A DNA stretch of 64,000 nucleotides, taken from contig JAKSXM010000014.1 in the NCBI GenBank assembly GCA_022575985.1, forward strand, positions 17,794,001 through 17,858,000, read 5' to 3'. This document shows, in pieces, positions 1 to 10,329 of this stretch. A model generated the notes under the pieces. The model saw only the letters and a list, made by a program, of their open reading frames with translations, did no database searches and was not told the DNA's origin. The DNA is from Anagrus nilaparvatae (Eukaryota > Arthropoda > Insecta > Hymenoptera > Mymaridae). Numbering within the stretch: position 1 is the stretch's first letter; every line of letters starts with the position of its first letter. The position numbers and the translations under genes were made by a program.

Positions 1-3000
1 TAAAATTAGAAAATCTTACTTCAATAATAATAGCAGCATTTTGTGGTATAATAACGGCGGATTTTATATCTGGTTTTGCTCATTGGGCAGCGGATACTTG
101 GGGATCTATCGAATTACCAGTTATCGGAAAGGTATTTAATTACACTTAAGTTGTGGCTAAATCCTGCTAATGAATGCATAAATAAATAAATATTTTTATT
201 TTTAGAATTTCCTTAGGCCATTCAGAGAACATCACATTGATCCAACGAGTATAACAAGGCATGATTTTATTGAAACGAACGGTGATAATTTTGCAGTTAC
301 GATACCAGTACTTTGTAAATTATTATGGAATTTTATATTTCATTCGGACAATGAAATACAAAATAAATTCATTTGGATTTGTTTTTGGTATCAACTAGCA
401 ATTTTTATTGCAATGACAAATCAGGTAAGTTATCATTATTTTTAATAATATGAGCATGACTCCTACATTTTTCATTATGAAAGCTTGTTAAAATGTAATA
501 AACAAAATTCAAAACATCTTATCATTATATATATATATGTACAGTGTACACGATATAAATAAAAGAAATTAATAATATTGATATTTTTCGACCACCCCAA
601 CACACAAAACATGCGTCGTGAATCCTATTACGTGTAATATAAATAAAGACTTACATTATAATATTATGTAGAGTAACTACAAATGACGATTTACGTCTTA
701 GGGGAAATTTATTATTTACATTTTTATAATATATTATTTAGGCATAGTAATATTTTATAAATTTCCTGTTTCAAATTTATAGCTCTTTGATTCTTCTAAA
801 TGGAGTTCGTTTCCTAAAATAAATTTTTAATATATTCAAATCATTATAGGGTCTTTAATACGGTATTTATTATGTTTATTACATTTATACGAATCAAAAA
901 TTATAAATATTAAAGAAAAAGTTACTTTCAAAGAACACGAAAATTCACGTTTTTTTCTAGTATATTAACATATGACCACCCGGGGTCCTTAAAAGCTTGC
1001 CATCCTTAAGCTGTATTTTTAAGCTTTTTATAAGATTGTTTTGGTCCCTTTCTGACCAAAGTAGGTTAAATTTACTGAAGTATTCTAGGACATTTTTTAC
1101 GTCAAATTCTTTCGTATATAGTTAGGCAAAGAATGAAATAAGTTTCCCTCAGTTTGTTGTAAAATCCCACAAATTGAAACCTATCAATAATTTGTAAATT
1201 TTAAAATAAATACATTAAAAAAAAACCATAGCATCTAGCCAAATTAAAATTCAAAAGAAGTTTTGAAACAAGTTAATTTTTGAATTTGAATTTAGCGCGG
1301 TACATGGTTAATTGTCTACCGCTAGATGTTATGGGTTTTTCTCTCGCAAATGTCAAAAATACGTTCTCTTTAGTAAGATCGAAGTTATAATACACAATAC
1401 GAATAATGATCGACGAGCGCTCGGTATTTCTTGATATATGCGATTAGATTAGATTAGGTACGGTATCGATAATTGATAACGATAGCGTACAAGCGAAAAA
1501 AAAATTAACAAAAATACTAAAGATAAAAAATAATAAAAATTCTAATCTTAGAGGCTTGAACTTATACCCAAAAAAATAAATATTTTGAAGAAAAAACTTA
1601 TTACCGGTTTGTGTAAACACAACCTATATGCATGGAACATGTTTACTTCCAGCTGAGGACTAGGTATAATACAAATGTTACTCAACATTACAATACAATT
1701 TTTTATTGTTGTAATTTGTAATTATCACCTTACTAGTTGTTAAGATTCTAAACCCAAACTATTTTGATTCCTTAAACCCGAATTATTCCAAGTCCCTTAA
1801 TCGATATTATTCCAAGTTCCTAAATCGATATTATTTTAAGTCCATAAGCCTGTATTATCTTAAGTCCTTAAGCTCAGATTTTTCAAAGTCTCCTAATTAT
1901 TCTAAGTTTCATTTGACCCCCCCCCCCTTAAATAAGACAAATTTGACCACCCCCCTTGAATAGGACATATTTGACCACCCCTCTTAAAAAGGACATATTT
2001 GACCACCCCCCTTAAAAAGCACAAATTTGACCACCCCCTTGAATAGGACATATTTGTCCACTCCTCTTAAAAAGGACATATTTGACCACCCCCCTTAAAT
2101 AGGACATATTTGAACACCCCCCCTTAAATAGGACAAATTTGACCCCCCTCTTAAATAGGACTAATTTGACCACCCCCCTTAAATAGGACAAATTTTACCA
2201 CCCCCCTTGAATAGGACATATTTGACCACCCCTCTTAAAAAGGACATATTTGACCAGCCCCCTTAAAAAGGACAAATTTGACCGCCCCTCTTGAATAGGA
2301 CATATTTGTCCACTCCTCTTAAAAAGGACATATTTGACCACCCCCCTTAAATAGGACATATTTGAACACCCCCCTTAAATAGGACAAATTTGACCCCCCC
2401 CCCCCTTAATTTTCAAGTTCTGAAGTACCCTCTCTCTATAAATATGTTCCATGTTAAAAAACTATAATATATATTAAAAATATACTGAATTTCATGTTTT
2501 AAAAGAATATATAAGAATTATATTAAAAAATTTTCCACCTCCTTGGGAGGGGCGCATGCCTTTACCCCCCGTCGGATCCGCCGCTGCAAATTAAGCCATC
2601 AGGAAAGGCTCCCAAAAAATTTTTTTAGCGTTGGGTGCCGAAAGACCCCCGCAAGCGTAACTCCAGCACCGCTCGATTGCTCTATGGTAATAATGAACCA
2701 TAAAGATATTCTAGATATGTTTAATTTCCGTAGACAAAATTTTGGGAACTTTTGATCCAGGGATAATAATATACTCTGCACTATTAAAAGTAACTACTTT
2801 AAATTTGCAAAAAAAATATTTTATTTGCGGAAAATTAGTAAATTTTCGATAATAATTGTAAGTTTATAAAATTTTAGTGAATGTACGGAAAAAAACTTAC
2901 TTACGTAGATACTTTTAGCAGTGTAGAGTTTAATAATTGATATTATAACATATTTCGTAAAACTATACTAGATATACCTACAAGATATATTAGAAATCCA

Positions 3001-6000
3001 CAGAGTGGTACCAATATATTAGAAATCCAAAGAGTAAAAAATATTAGACTCCGTAGCGGTTCCAGAAAGCTGTCTCAGGGGCTCAAGCAAAATTTTGTAT
3101 GTTTTCTCATGAAAATTATTCATAAAGCACAAAAGTTAAAAAAAAAACATGCAATTTTTTGGAGCTCAGGGGGGCGATTGCACCTACCACCCCCCTCTTG
3201 TTAAACTCTAAGTTAATGATAAACTTTAGGTTAATAATGAATTATGGGATTTATTCTGGATATATATTCTAAATAAGATAAAAATAAATGGAGAAAACGT
3301 AAACTCTGATGGGGTAAAAAAGTACCCTAGATTTATGCGAGATATATTTTAAATTCACAAAAACCGCGGTGATTTCTGTTTGTTGCACGAAGCTTCTTTG
3401 GCTTCTATGGTATACTGCTTTATTAAATGATATTAATCAATATTTTAAACTACTATTAATAAAAAATTAATATTTTCACATTACTCCAGTCAAATCACAG
3501 GGGGGGGGGGGGGAGGTTGATTTTTTCCCCAATAACGAGGTTTGTTCCCCTATATATTTTTTGGGTCGCTGATCACGAATTTCGGGGTCCCGAAGTCCGT
3601 CTAAGGGCGGAACACCCTTAAATTTGCAAATTACCCTTTTAAGGGGTATTTTAACAATATTTTTAATAGGAGTTATTAATAATAATTTAAGCAGATTATA
3701 ATAGGTTTTTTGGCTCGCTAATCACGAATTTTAGGGTCCCAATCGATTAAGCACCCTTAAATTTGCAAATCAACCCTTATTTTTGCAAACTTTATATCCA
3801 AGCCTTTTCAATCGGCAGGATCATGATTTTATAGGTTTTTGGGGTCGTTAGTTACGAATTTGGGGGTTTCAACATCATAAAATTGATTAAACACCCTTAA
3901 ATTTGCAAATCAACCCTTATTTTTGCAAACTTTATATCCAAGCCTTTTCCAACGACCGGATAATGTTTTCATAGGTTTTTGGGTTCGTAGGCTATGATTT
4001 TGTGGCATTCAAGGCTTTAGAGTTATTTAAAAGACCCTTAATTTGTAAATTTACCTTTATTTTTGCAAAAATATCAATATAAGCCTTTCACATTTCATAA
4101 CTACTGAGGACTGAAAGATTTCCACCTTTGCATTCTTTTCGGGAAGCTATTTAAATCAAATATTAAATTAAATATATAAACTGAATGTAAATGTTACTGC
4201 AATTAATAAATAAAAATTTTAAAGTTAATAAAGGAATTTTTTTTCATGCTATTACTGTTATATTTACTTTTTATTAATATTTTTTAAGTTTGGTACCCCA
4301 AATTCACAGCCATCAACTCAAAAAGAGTATGAAAGAAAGTTTTTTCCGTTTGAAAAGGATTGTATACATAATTTTGAAAAAAGGGTGAATTTGCAAATTT
4401 AAGAGTGTTAAACCAACTTAATGAAGTTAAAACCCCCGAATTCGTAATTAACGATCCCAAAAACCTATAATATCATGACCCTGACGTTTGAAAAGGCTTG
4501 GATATAAAGTTTGCAAAAATAAGGGTTGATTTGCAAATATAAGGGTGTTTAATCAATTTTATGACGTTGAAACCCCCAAATTCGTAATTAACGACCTCAA
4601 AAACCTACGAAAACATTATCCGGCCGATTGAAAAGGTTTGGATATAAAGTTTGCAAAAATAAGGGTTGATTTGCAAATTTAAGGGTGCTTAACCAACACT
4701 TGGGACCCTCAAATTCGTTATTAGCGAGCCTAAAAACCTATTATAATCTGCTTAAATTGTTATTAATAACTCCTGTTAAAAATATTGTTAAAATACCCCT
4801 TAAAAGGGTGAATTTGCAAATTTAAGGGTGTTCCGCCCTTAGACGGACTTCGGGACCCCGAAATTCGTGATCAGCGACCCAGAAAACATACAGGGGAGTA
4901 AACCTCGTTAGTGGGGAAAAAATGAACCGCAATCCCGTGATTTGACTGGAGTAATAACTCTTTTATAGTTTCATTTTAAAATTTTCCATGCGAGTTGCTT
5001 GCAAAGTAACAAGCGTTGGGCACAGATCTGTCGAAAAACTTTTTTTAAAAATTAAAACATAGGCGCGTGTATACATTTTGCAGAGGTGGGCGTGCACAGC
5101 ATTTTGGGCACGGAAAACTAAAAGCCGTATATACGTCCAAGCAGTATTAGGTATGATCCGTGCACAGTATGTGAATACTTTGTTTTTATAAATATACGGA
5201 CCCGTTGGTAGTATGTTAAAATTTGAATCCATAGACTGTCCTTGGACCCGTCAGCAGTATGAAAATACCCAAATCTCATATGCATACGGGACCGTATGCT
5301 TATAAGATTTGGGTGTTTTCATAATGTGTACGGATCCGTGAGCATATGAGATTTGGGTATTTTCATACTGCTGACGGGTCCTTGGGCAGTATGAAAATCC
5401 ATACGGCAAAATCTAATACGGGAGCCGTATACAATAGTCTATTTATATACGGCATATTCTGTACGGTAGCCGTATTTATTTATGCCGTACGAAAAACCAT
5501 ACGACAAAAACCAATAGAAAACCACCTGTTTGTACGGCATAAAAATATACGGCCCCGCATTTTTCTCATGCGGGCCCGTATGCATACAGGACCTGGGTAT
5601 TTTCATAATGCCCACGGGTCAGTGTACGTATAAGACCTAGGTATTTTCATATTACCAACGGACCCGTATGGGTAAAGCACTAGGGTATTTGATCCGTTAG
5701 CATTTATGAAAATACCTAAGTCTCATATGCCCACGGATCCGTACACAGTATGAAAAAAACCAAGTCTTAAACGCATACTAGGTCTCATACGTATATTGGC
5801 CCGTGGGCATTATTAAAATATCCAGGTCCAATATGCATACGGGCCCGTAAGAGAAAAATAAGGGGCTGTATATTTTTATGCCTTACAAACAGGTGGTTTT
5901 GTATTAGTTTTTGTCGTATATGGTTTTTCATACGGCATAAATAAATACGGGTACCTTGCGGGATATGCTGTATAAAATGGTCCATTAGTACGGCATATTT

Positions 6001-9000
6001 CGTACAACTCCCGTATATACTTCAGCCGAATGAAAATCCATATGGGAGCCGTATAAAATCATCCATTAATAGATACGGCATATTTCGTACGGTTCCCGTA
6101 TGGATTTTCATACGGCTGAAGTATATACAGGATCCGTTTGAAATTTGACGTATTAATTGGCGATTTTGTATGGCTACCGTATGCAGTTTGTCGTATATAC
6201 GGCTGAATACATTTAGTAACCGTTCATCGTATGTCGTGTGTACGGTTAACAGCGTGAAACAGTATCCCAGCTCTGTTATTTTGTACCTTAGGCACATTCT
6301 ACAATCATCTGCACGCAGAAAAAAAAGACAGAAATAGTATCATTAAATAAAGCCAGAAAAAGCGGAGTATGCGCGGTCGCTTTTTCTGGTTTTATTTAAT
6401 GATACTATTTCTGTCTTATATTTTTCTGCGTGCGGTAAACTATAGCGGTCGTCCGCTAGAAGTCCGCAAGTCAGTGGGGCCAACATGACATAAAATAAAT
6501 ATGCATGTTTATTTTAATTTATCATTCAGTTTCGGTTGGCGCCACTACCTTGCAGACCTCTAGCGGACGATCGCCAGAGTTTACCGGATGACTGTAGAAT
6601 ATGCCTTAGGCTTAGTCTACATAACCGCACCGCACGACGTAGCCCAATGCTATGGCCCCATTTAGGCACATTCTACAATCAACCGTTTGACCCGTGCGGG
6701 AAATGCGTAATAGGTTCTACGCATGCGTATTACATACTGCGCATGTGTAGAACCGATTGCGCATATCTGCTCACGGGTCTAACGGTTGATTGTAAAATGT
6801 GCCTTAGGCTTGCGGCGTCACGTGACCCCTATAGCAAAGGGCCCCACCTACAGAAGCCGCAAAAGTGGGCGCTACCGCAATGCGCAGAAGAAGATTTTGT
6901 GTCTTTCGATTTGCGTAGAAGACAAAATAGGTTTCTGTGCATTACGCCGCAATTGCGCTTACGGTTGCGCCCCTCTTTGGCGGCTTTTGTAGATGGGGCC
7001 TTATGGAGTTTGGAGAACCAGCCTTAGGCCGTAGGTGAAAACGGACTCCGGAAATGAAAAGAGCGACCCAAATTACCTAATAGGTGAGTTTTTCAGCCTA
7101 TAATATACAGTTTTTATTACTTTTTTCCAAGAACTGTCGGTTGGGCATTTAACCAGCTTCAAACAAGTGCATGATAAAGCACGCCAGACCCTAAGGCATA
7201 ATAAATTTAAATATATATCAGCGATTTTTATAATTAAGAACGCGTGTTAAACGAAACTATTTATAATTCTAATTAAATTATGCAAAATAAATAATTAAAA
7301 TCTGTTAAAATGTAAATATCACGCACTTGTCTGAAGTTGGTTACCCAAAACCCAAACAGCACTGATGACCGCATGAGTTTAACGGATAATTGTAGAATTT
7401 GCCTTATATACCTAAGAAAATAGATAATATAATATTCATTGTTTTATAGGCACTTTCTATTCAATGATTAACAAGTTAACCGTGACAGGGGTCATATTGG
7501 CCCCTGCTCCTATGAATTTTTCGTAGAGCTTTAAAATCTGTCGGAATTAATAAATTAACATAAATCACATTATATTTTAACCCTCCCCGGTCTTCGTTGA
7601 TTTTCCCGCTCGCGCCGGTATTCGTGGGACTATTTCGTCTTTGGCCAAATCTAACCCCCTTTAAAGTTTTAAATCGGTCTAAAAATTTTTTGAGTATTTA
7701 GTACAACTATTCAACAATATATTCTCGAAGGTTTTGGTCAAATATTTTCAAAGGAAAACCCAGGGGGAAAGGACCCCGCACAAAATTATAGGATTTTGCC
7801 TTTCGGTCGAATTGGCTGAATTTTGGATACGTTGTAGATTTTATCATTATGAACAAAAGTCTCAACGGGCACAAAGCTCAAAAGTCTCAACTTTGGTGGC
7901 TACGGAGCTTGAAAGCTCCAAAGCTCCACCATGGCAAGATCACTTCAAAACCTTTTATCTTTTATTTTTAAAGTATACCTTTATGTTTTTGAGTTCGCTA
8001 ATTCCAAATCTGATGTCAAAATGACATTTTTGACAGTTTCCAGCTGTCAACTAGCTGTCAAATTGACAACAGAATACAGAAAACTTAAAATAATGATTTC
8101 ACAATATTTTTTCGGAACTCAGCAACCTCGGAAACATATTGTGAAATCATTATTTTAAGTTTTTTGTAATCTGTTGTCAATTTGACAGCTAGTTGACAGC
8201 TGCCAACTGTCAAAAATGTCAATTTGACATCAGATTCGGAATTAGTGACCTCAAAAACATAAAGGTATACTTTAAAAGTAAAAGAAAAAAGGTTTTGAAG
8301 CGATCTTGCCATGGTGGAGCTTTGGAGCTTTCAAGCTCCGTAGCCACCAAAGTTGAGACTTTTGAGCTTTGTGTCCATTGAGACTTTTGTTCAGAATGAT
8401 AAAATCTACAACATATCCAAAATTCAGCCAATTCGACTGAAAGGCAAAATCCTATACTTTTGTGCGGGGTCCTTTCTAAACACCGCTAAACGTGGATTTT
8501 GGGGCGATAACTTTAAAAATAAATTTTTACAAAAAGAGTCCAGTGAAAAAAAAATAGCCTAGTTGTGTAAAAATAATACTTTCAAAATGTATCTAAAGCT
8601 CCATTCAACAAAAAAAACCCTTGATGTAAAATATCCTATGTAGTAATACAATTTTTTTGTACTGCGGCCCGAAAGTACGTATTTCCCGGACGCTGCGCGT
8701 CCGCCAAAGACATATTTTCTCGCCACAGTCGCAAAAAAATTTTGTACAATCCTCGGCCATAAACAAAGAATGACCCAAATCGCAGTTTACCATCCTCGGC
8801 TGCGCCTCGGAAGGTAATTTACGTGTGATTTGGGCCATTCTTTATTTTTCTGGCCTAGGACCGTAATATACTATTTACACAAAATTTCCGCACTTTAGAT
8901 TTTTTTGAGTCAATGATAGAACAGCTATGTAAAAAAACTGAGGCACAATAAGAAAATTACTTAATTTTTAACATGAAACATGTTCATTGGGAGGGGGTAC

Positions 9001-10269
9001 CCTGGAAATCGTAAAATTAAGGGGGGGGGGGGGTCAAATGTGTCCGATTTAAAAGGTAGGGGGGTCAAAAGTGTCAAAAGTGTCCGATTTAAGGGGGGGG
9101 GGGTCAAATAGGACTTGAAATAATTTCGATTTAGGCACTTAGAATAATCGTGGTTTAGGGACTTAGAATAATAAACCTCAGCTGTAAATAAACATGCGCC
9201 ATGCATTGTGGTTGTGTTTACACAAACCTGTTACAAGTTTGCTTTTTTAAACTAGGAATCAGACATTTTTACTTTAAAATTGTGGATTTCACTGTTTATA
9301 TCCTAAGAGCAAAAAATCCGCTTAAATCATAACTCAGGAAGTGAGTTTATGGTATTCTTTACATGCTGATATAATATGCTATATCCTTTACAGAGTTGGG
9401 CATATGCTCTACTTTCTGACCAGAGTATGAGTATTTACAATATATCTATATATTGGCGCGCTTAATGCCCATATAAGATAGATTTTCTTATATGGTACAC
9501 TTGGGCCCAGCTCTGATCCTTTATGTCATTTTCTTCTTAAATTTTTAAATAGATATTCGAAAAAAAGTTTTAAAAATTCTTTGTAAAGTTCAGTTGAAGT
9601 CAGGCTGACGATCGCAGCTACTAGATTTCAAAGAAAATTGTTTTTTTCTTTTTAGAAAAATCGATTCGCCAAATTCTGTAAAATAAAGATTTTATAAAAC
9701 TTAATTCCTCAAAGAGAATTCTCTCACGGCAATACATCTTGAATTTTTCGCAAAATTTTCCCAAACTTTCAGAAAGTACCATTTATGCAAAAAGTGTTAC
9801 AAAATAACTCATACGGATTTTATAATAGTTAGCTGGTCACAAGTTTTTTAACGAAAAATCAATTTATCTTTTTATGAAGAGCAGTACTGCTTGCGTACCA
9901 TTTTCTTAGTATAGAACATTCTCGTCATAATAAACAATTTTTGATAATCAAAATAATATATATTTAAAATGTTTATTTTATCAATAATATTGCACCTTTT
10001 GATTTCAGATTCACAAGTGGTCTCACACTTATTTTGGCCTCCCTTGGTATGTAGTTTGGTTACAAGAACATAGAATAATTTTGCCAAGAAGGCATCACAG
10101 AGTACATCATGTAGCGCCGCATGAAACTTATTTTTGTATTACTACAGGCTGGTTAAATTGGATATTAGAAAAATTGAATTTTTGGTCCATTTTAGAAATA
10201 ATTATTGAAAAATTGACAGGGTGCAAGCCCAGAGACGATGACATGAAATGGGCCCAAAAAAGATCATGA
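1..10269 (+). CDS. PEDS1: PEDS1/TMEM189 (Kua) plasmanylethanolamine desaturase, 3' part (last three exons)
   Basis: Exons 1-131 (cut by the window edge), 206-424 and 10009-10269 join in phase 0 across GT-AG introns. The product matches the Kua/TMEM189 lipid-desaturase family, membrane enzymes that introduce the vinyl-ether double bond of plasmalogens (plasmanyl- to plasmenylethanolamine) in the ER. The histidine motifs that ligand the di-metal centre are visible: FAHWAADTWGS, FREHHIDPTSITRHDF, NQIHKWSHTYFGLP and RRHHRVHH followed by HETYFCITTGWLN. The C-terminus, DDMKWAQKRS, ends at the usual family position. The N-terminal part and start codon lie upstream of the window. The last intron (425-10008) is about 9.6 kb and is filled with repeats. 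There is no sign of fusion to a UEV domain. Identification is very secure from family knowledge; enzyme activity is inferred. Confidence 0.96.
1597..2455 (-). mobile_element. HINE/DINE-1-like non-autonomous element, copy A
   Basis: This copy reads in reverse: its hairpin end is at the left, with CCGGTTTGTG and ACACAACC forming a TTGTGT/ACACAA stem, then CATGGAACATGTTTAC. The other end, at the right, is ATATGTTCCATGTT beside an A-run. The sub-terminal inverted repeat CATGGAACAT/ATGTTCCATG is shared with five other copies in the window. The interior holds a ladder of about 24-bp units (about 1780-1905) and a 28-bp minisatellite (1914-2410). It lies in the PEDS1 intron and has no coding capacity. 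The helentron-related assignment is inferred from architecture. Confidence 0.7.
1914..2410. repeat. 28-bp C-rich minisatellite, about 17 copies, with higher-order structure
   Basis: The unit reads TTTGACCACCCC, then CCTTAAATAGGACATA, with variants. About 17 tandem units are visible. Units 2-8, starting near 1942, match units 11-17, starting near 2193, variant by variant, so a block of nine units of about 251 bp has been duplicated. The same unit occurs three times in copy D and twice in copy B in the opposite orientation. Confidence 0.9.
3481..4954. mobile_element. Fold-back element with TTACTCCAGTCAAATCAC ends (type copy)
   Basis: The two ends are exact inverted copies over TTACTCCAGTCAAATCAC. 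The arms run to roughly 4110 and from roughly 4330, about 600 bp each. Inside each arm a module recurs several times: GGGTCGCTGATCACGAATTT, then CACCCTTAAATTTGCAAAT. A G-run of about 17 bases follows the left terminus. There is no open frame. It lies in the PEDS1 intron. Relatives are at 41567-42135 and about 52912-53728, with relics at about 12067-12262 and 56167-56193. The class resembles Foldback-type elements; the transposase source is unknown. Confidence 0.85.
5230..6250. repeat. Compound palindromic region dense in CATACGG/CCGTATG motifs
   Basis: A large inverted repeat is centred near 5712: about 5400-5640 mirrors about 5785-6050. A second inner palindrome has arms at about 5242-5286 and 5338-5382, built on GACCCGTCAGCAGTATGAAA. 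Short motifs such as ATACGGGACCGTATG are themselves palindromic and recur throughout. Because of the symmetry, look-alike reading frames appear on both strands at 5346-5633 and 5785-5985; they show no features of a real protein. It lies in the PEDS1 intron and is probably a fold-back transposon or several merged copies. Confidence 0.75.
6286..6610. mobile_element. MITE with CCTTAGGCACATTCTAC ends, carrying a second hairpin element in one arm
   Basis: The left end CCTTAGGCACATTCTACAATC mirrors the right end, which closes GTAGAATATGCCTTAGG. Internal arms (GGTAAACT...CGTCCGCTAGA) at 6434-6486 mirror 6534-6584. The left arm alone is interrupted after CATC by the hairpin at 6309-6433; removing it restores colinearity with the right arm. 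It is non-coding and lies in the PEDS1 intron. Confidence 0.75.
6309..6433. mobile_element. Small hairpin MITE (about 125 bp) nested in the arm of the 6286-6610 element
   Basis: The ends GCACGCAGAAAAA and TTTTTCTGCGTGC are inverse. The stem continues through GACAGAAATAGTATCATT and its complement to a loop near GAGTATGCGCG. The arms of about 54 bp are nearly perfect, so the insertion is young relative to its host. No target duplication longer than a base or two is obvious. Confidence 0.75.
6661..6809. mobile_element. Second MITE with the same TTAGGCACATTCTAC ends but a different interior
   Basis: The left arm TTAGGCACATTCTACAATCA, then ACCGTTTGACCCGTG, mirrors the right arm ending ATTGTAAAATGTGCCTTAGG. 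The core is a further palindrome around GGTTCTACGCATGCG. The terminal 20 bases match the element at 6286-6610 while the middle does not. A solo end of the same type occurs near 7379-7410. Confidence 0.65.
6839..7000. repeat. Inverted repeat with GGCCCCACCTACAGAAGCCGC arms
   Basis: The arm from 6839 (GGGCCCCACCTACAGAAGCC) mirrors the arm ending at 7000 (GGCTTTTGTAGATGGGGCC). An inner palindrome around GCGCAGAAGAAGATTTTG lies between. It is more GC-rich than its surroundings. The 163-codon open frame over 6536-7027 runs across three separate palindromes and is not credible as a gene. Confidence 0.6.
7765..8478. mobile_element. Fold-back element with about 350-bp arms, roughly 94% identical
   Basis: The arms are about 7770-8105 and about 8138-8473, symmetric about 8121. 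Reading inward, both carry GGACCCCGCACAAAA, GTCGAATTGGCTGAATTTTG, GGAGCTTGAAAGCTCC, then tandem TGACA-type motifs. The loop is only about 30 bases. High arm identity suggests recent origin or gene conversion. Matching short frames on opposite strands are by-products of the palindrome. It lies in the PEDS1 intron. Confidence 0.85.
8650..8855 (-). mobile_element. Hairpin-core repeat family H, copy 1
   Basis: The core AAAGAATGACCCAAATCGCA forms an imperfect hairpin with TGATTTGGGCCATTCTTT around a GC-rich loop (CCTCGGCTGCGCCTCGG). A flank with CGGGAAATACGT and a CGGACGCTGCGCGTCCG palindrome is also shared with the copy in the HINT1 intron (40616-40805). Shorter relics are at 13728-13800 and 49298-49375. 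Confidence 0.65.
8970..9237 (+). mobile_element. HINE/DINE-1-like element, copy B
   Basis: It starts AACATGAAACATGTTCATTG beside a T-run and ends with the TTGTGTTTACACAA hairpin and ACAAACCTGTTACAAG. Inside are two G-run units of the 28-bp type (poly-G then TCAAATGTGTCC) and a short ladder of CTTAGAATAAT-type units. It lies in the PEDS1 intron. Confidence 0.7.
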
Positions 10270-10323
10270 GGGTTATTTAAATATTTTTTAGTACTCCTTT
10301 GTTGAATATTTCTTAATTTTTAG

Positions 10324-10329
10324 AATAAA
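10324..10329 (+). terminator. Candidate poly(A) signal of PEDS1
   Basis: AATAAA lies about 55 bases after the PEDS1 stop codon, a normal spacing. Such hexamers are common in AT-rich DNA, so this is only a positional call. Confidence 0.45.

Noticed and set aside
1914..2410. CRISPR-like array of 28-bp repeats
   Set aside because: Units abut without spacers and the host is a eukaryote; it is a minisatellite.
5346..6297. Open frames of 66-95 codons on both strands
   Set aside because: By-products of the CATACGG palindromes; the amino-acid similarity comes from the inverted DNA repeat.
6536..7027. A 163-codon open frame
   Set aside because: It spans the ends of three unrelated inverted repeats and has no domain; length is explained by locally higher GC.
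7734..8431. Similar short proteins readable on both strands (7734-8158 and 8085-8431)
   Set aside because: They are the same sequence read from the two arms of a palindrome; no family match, no conserved start, no splice signals.
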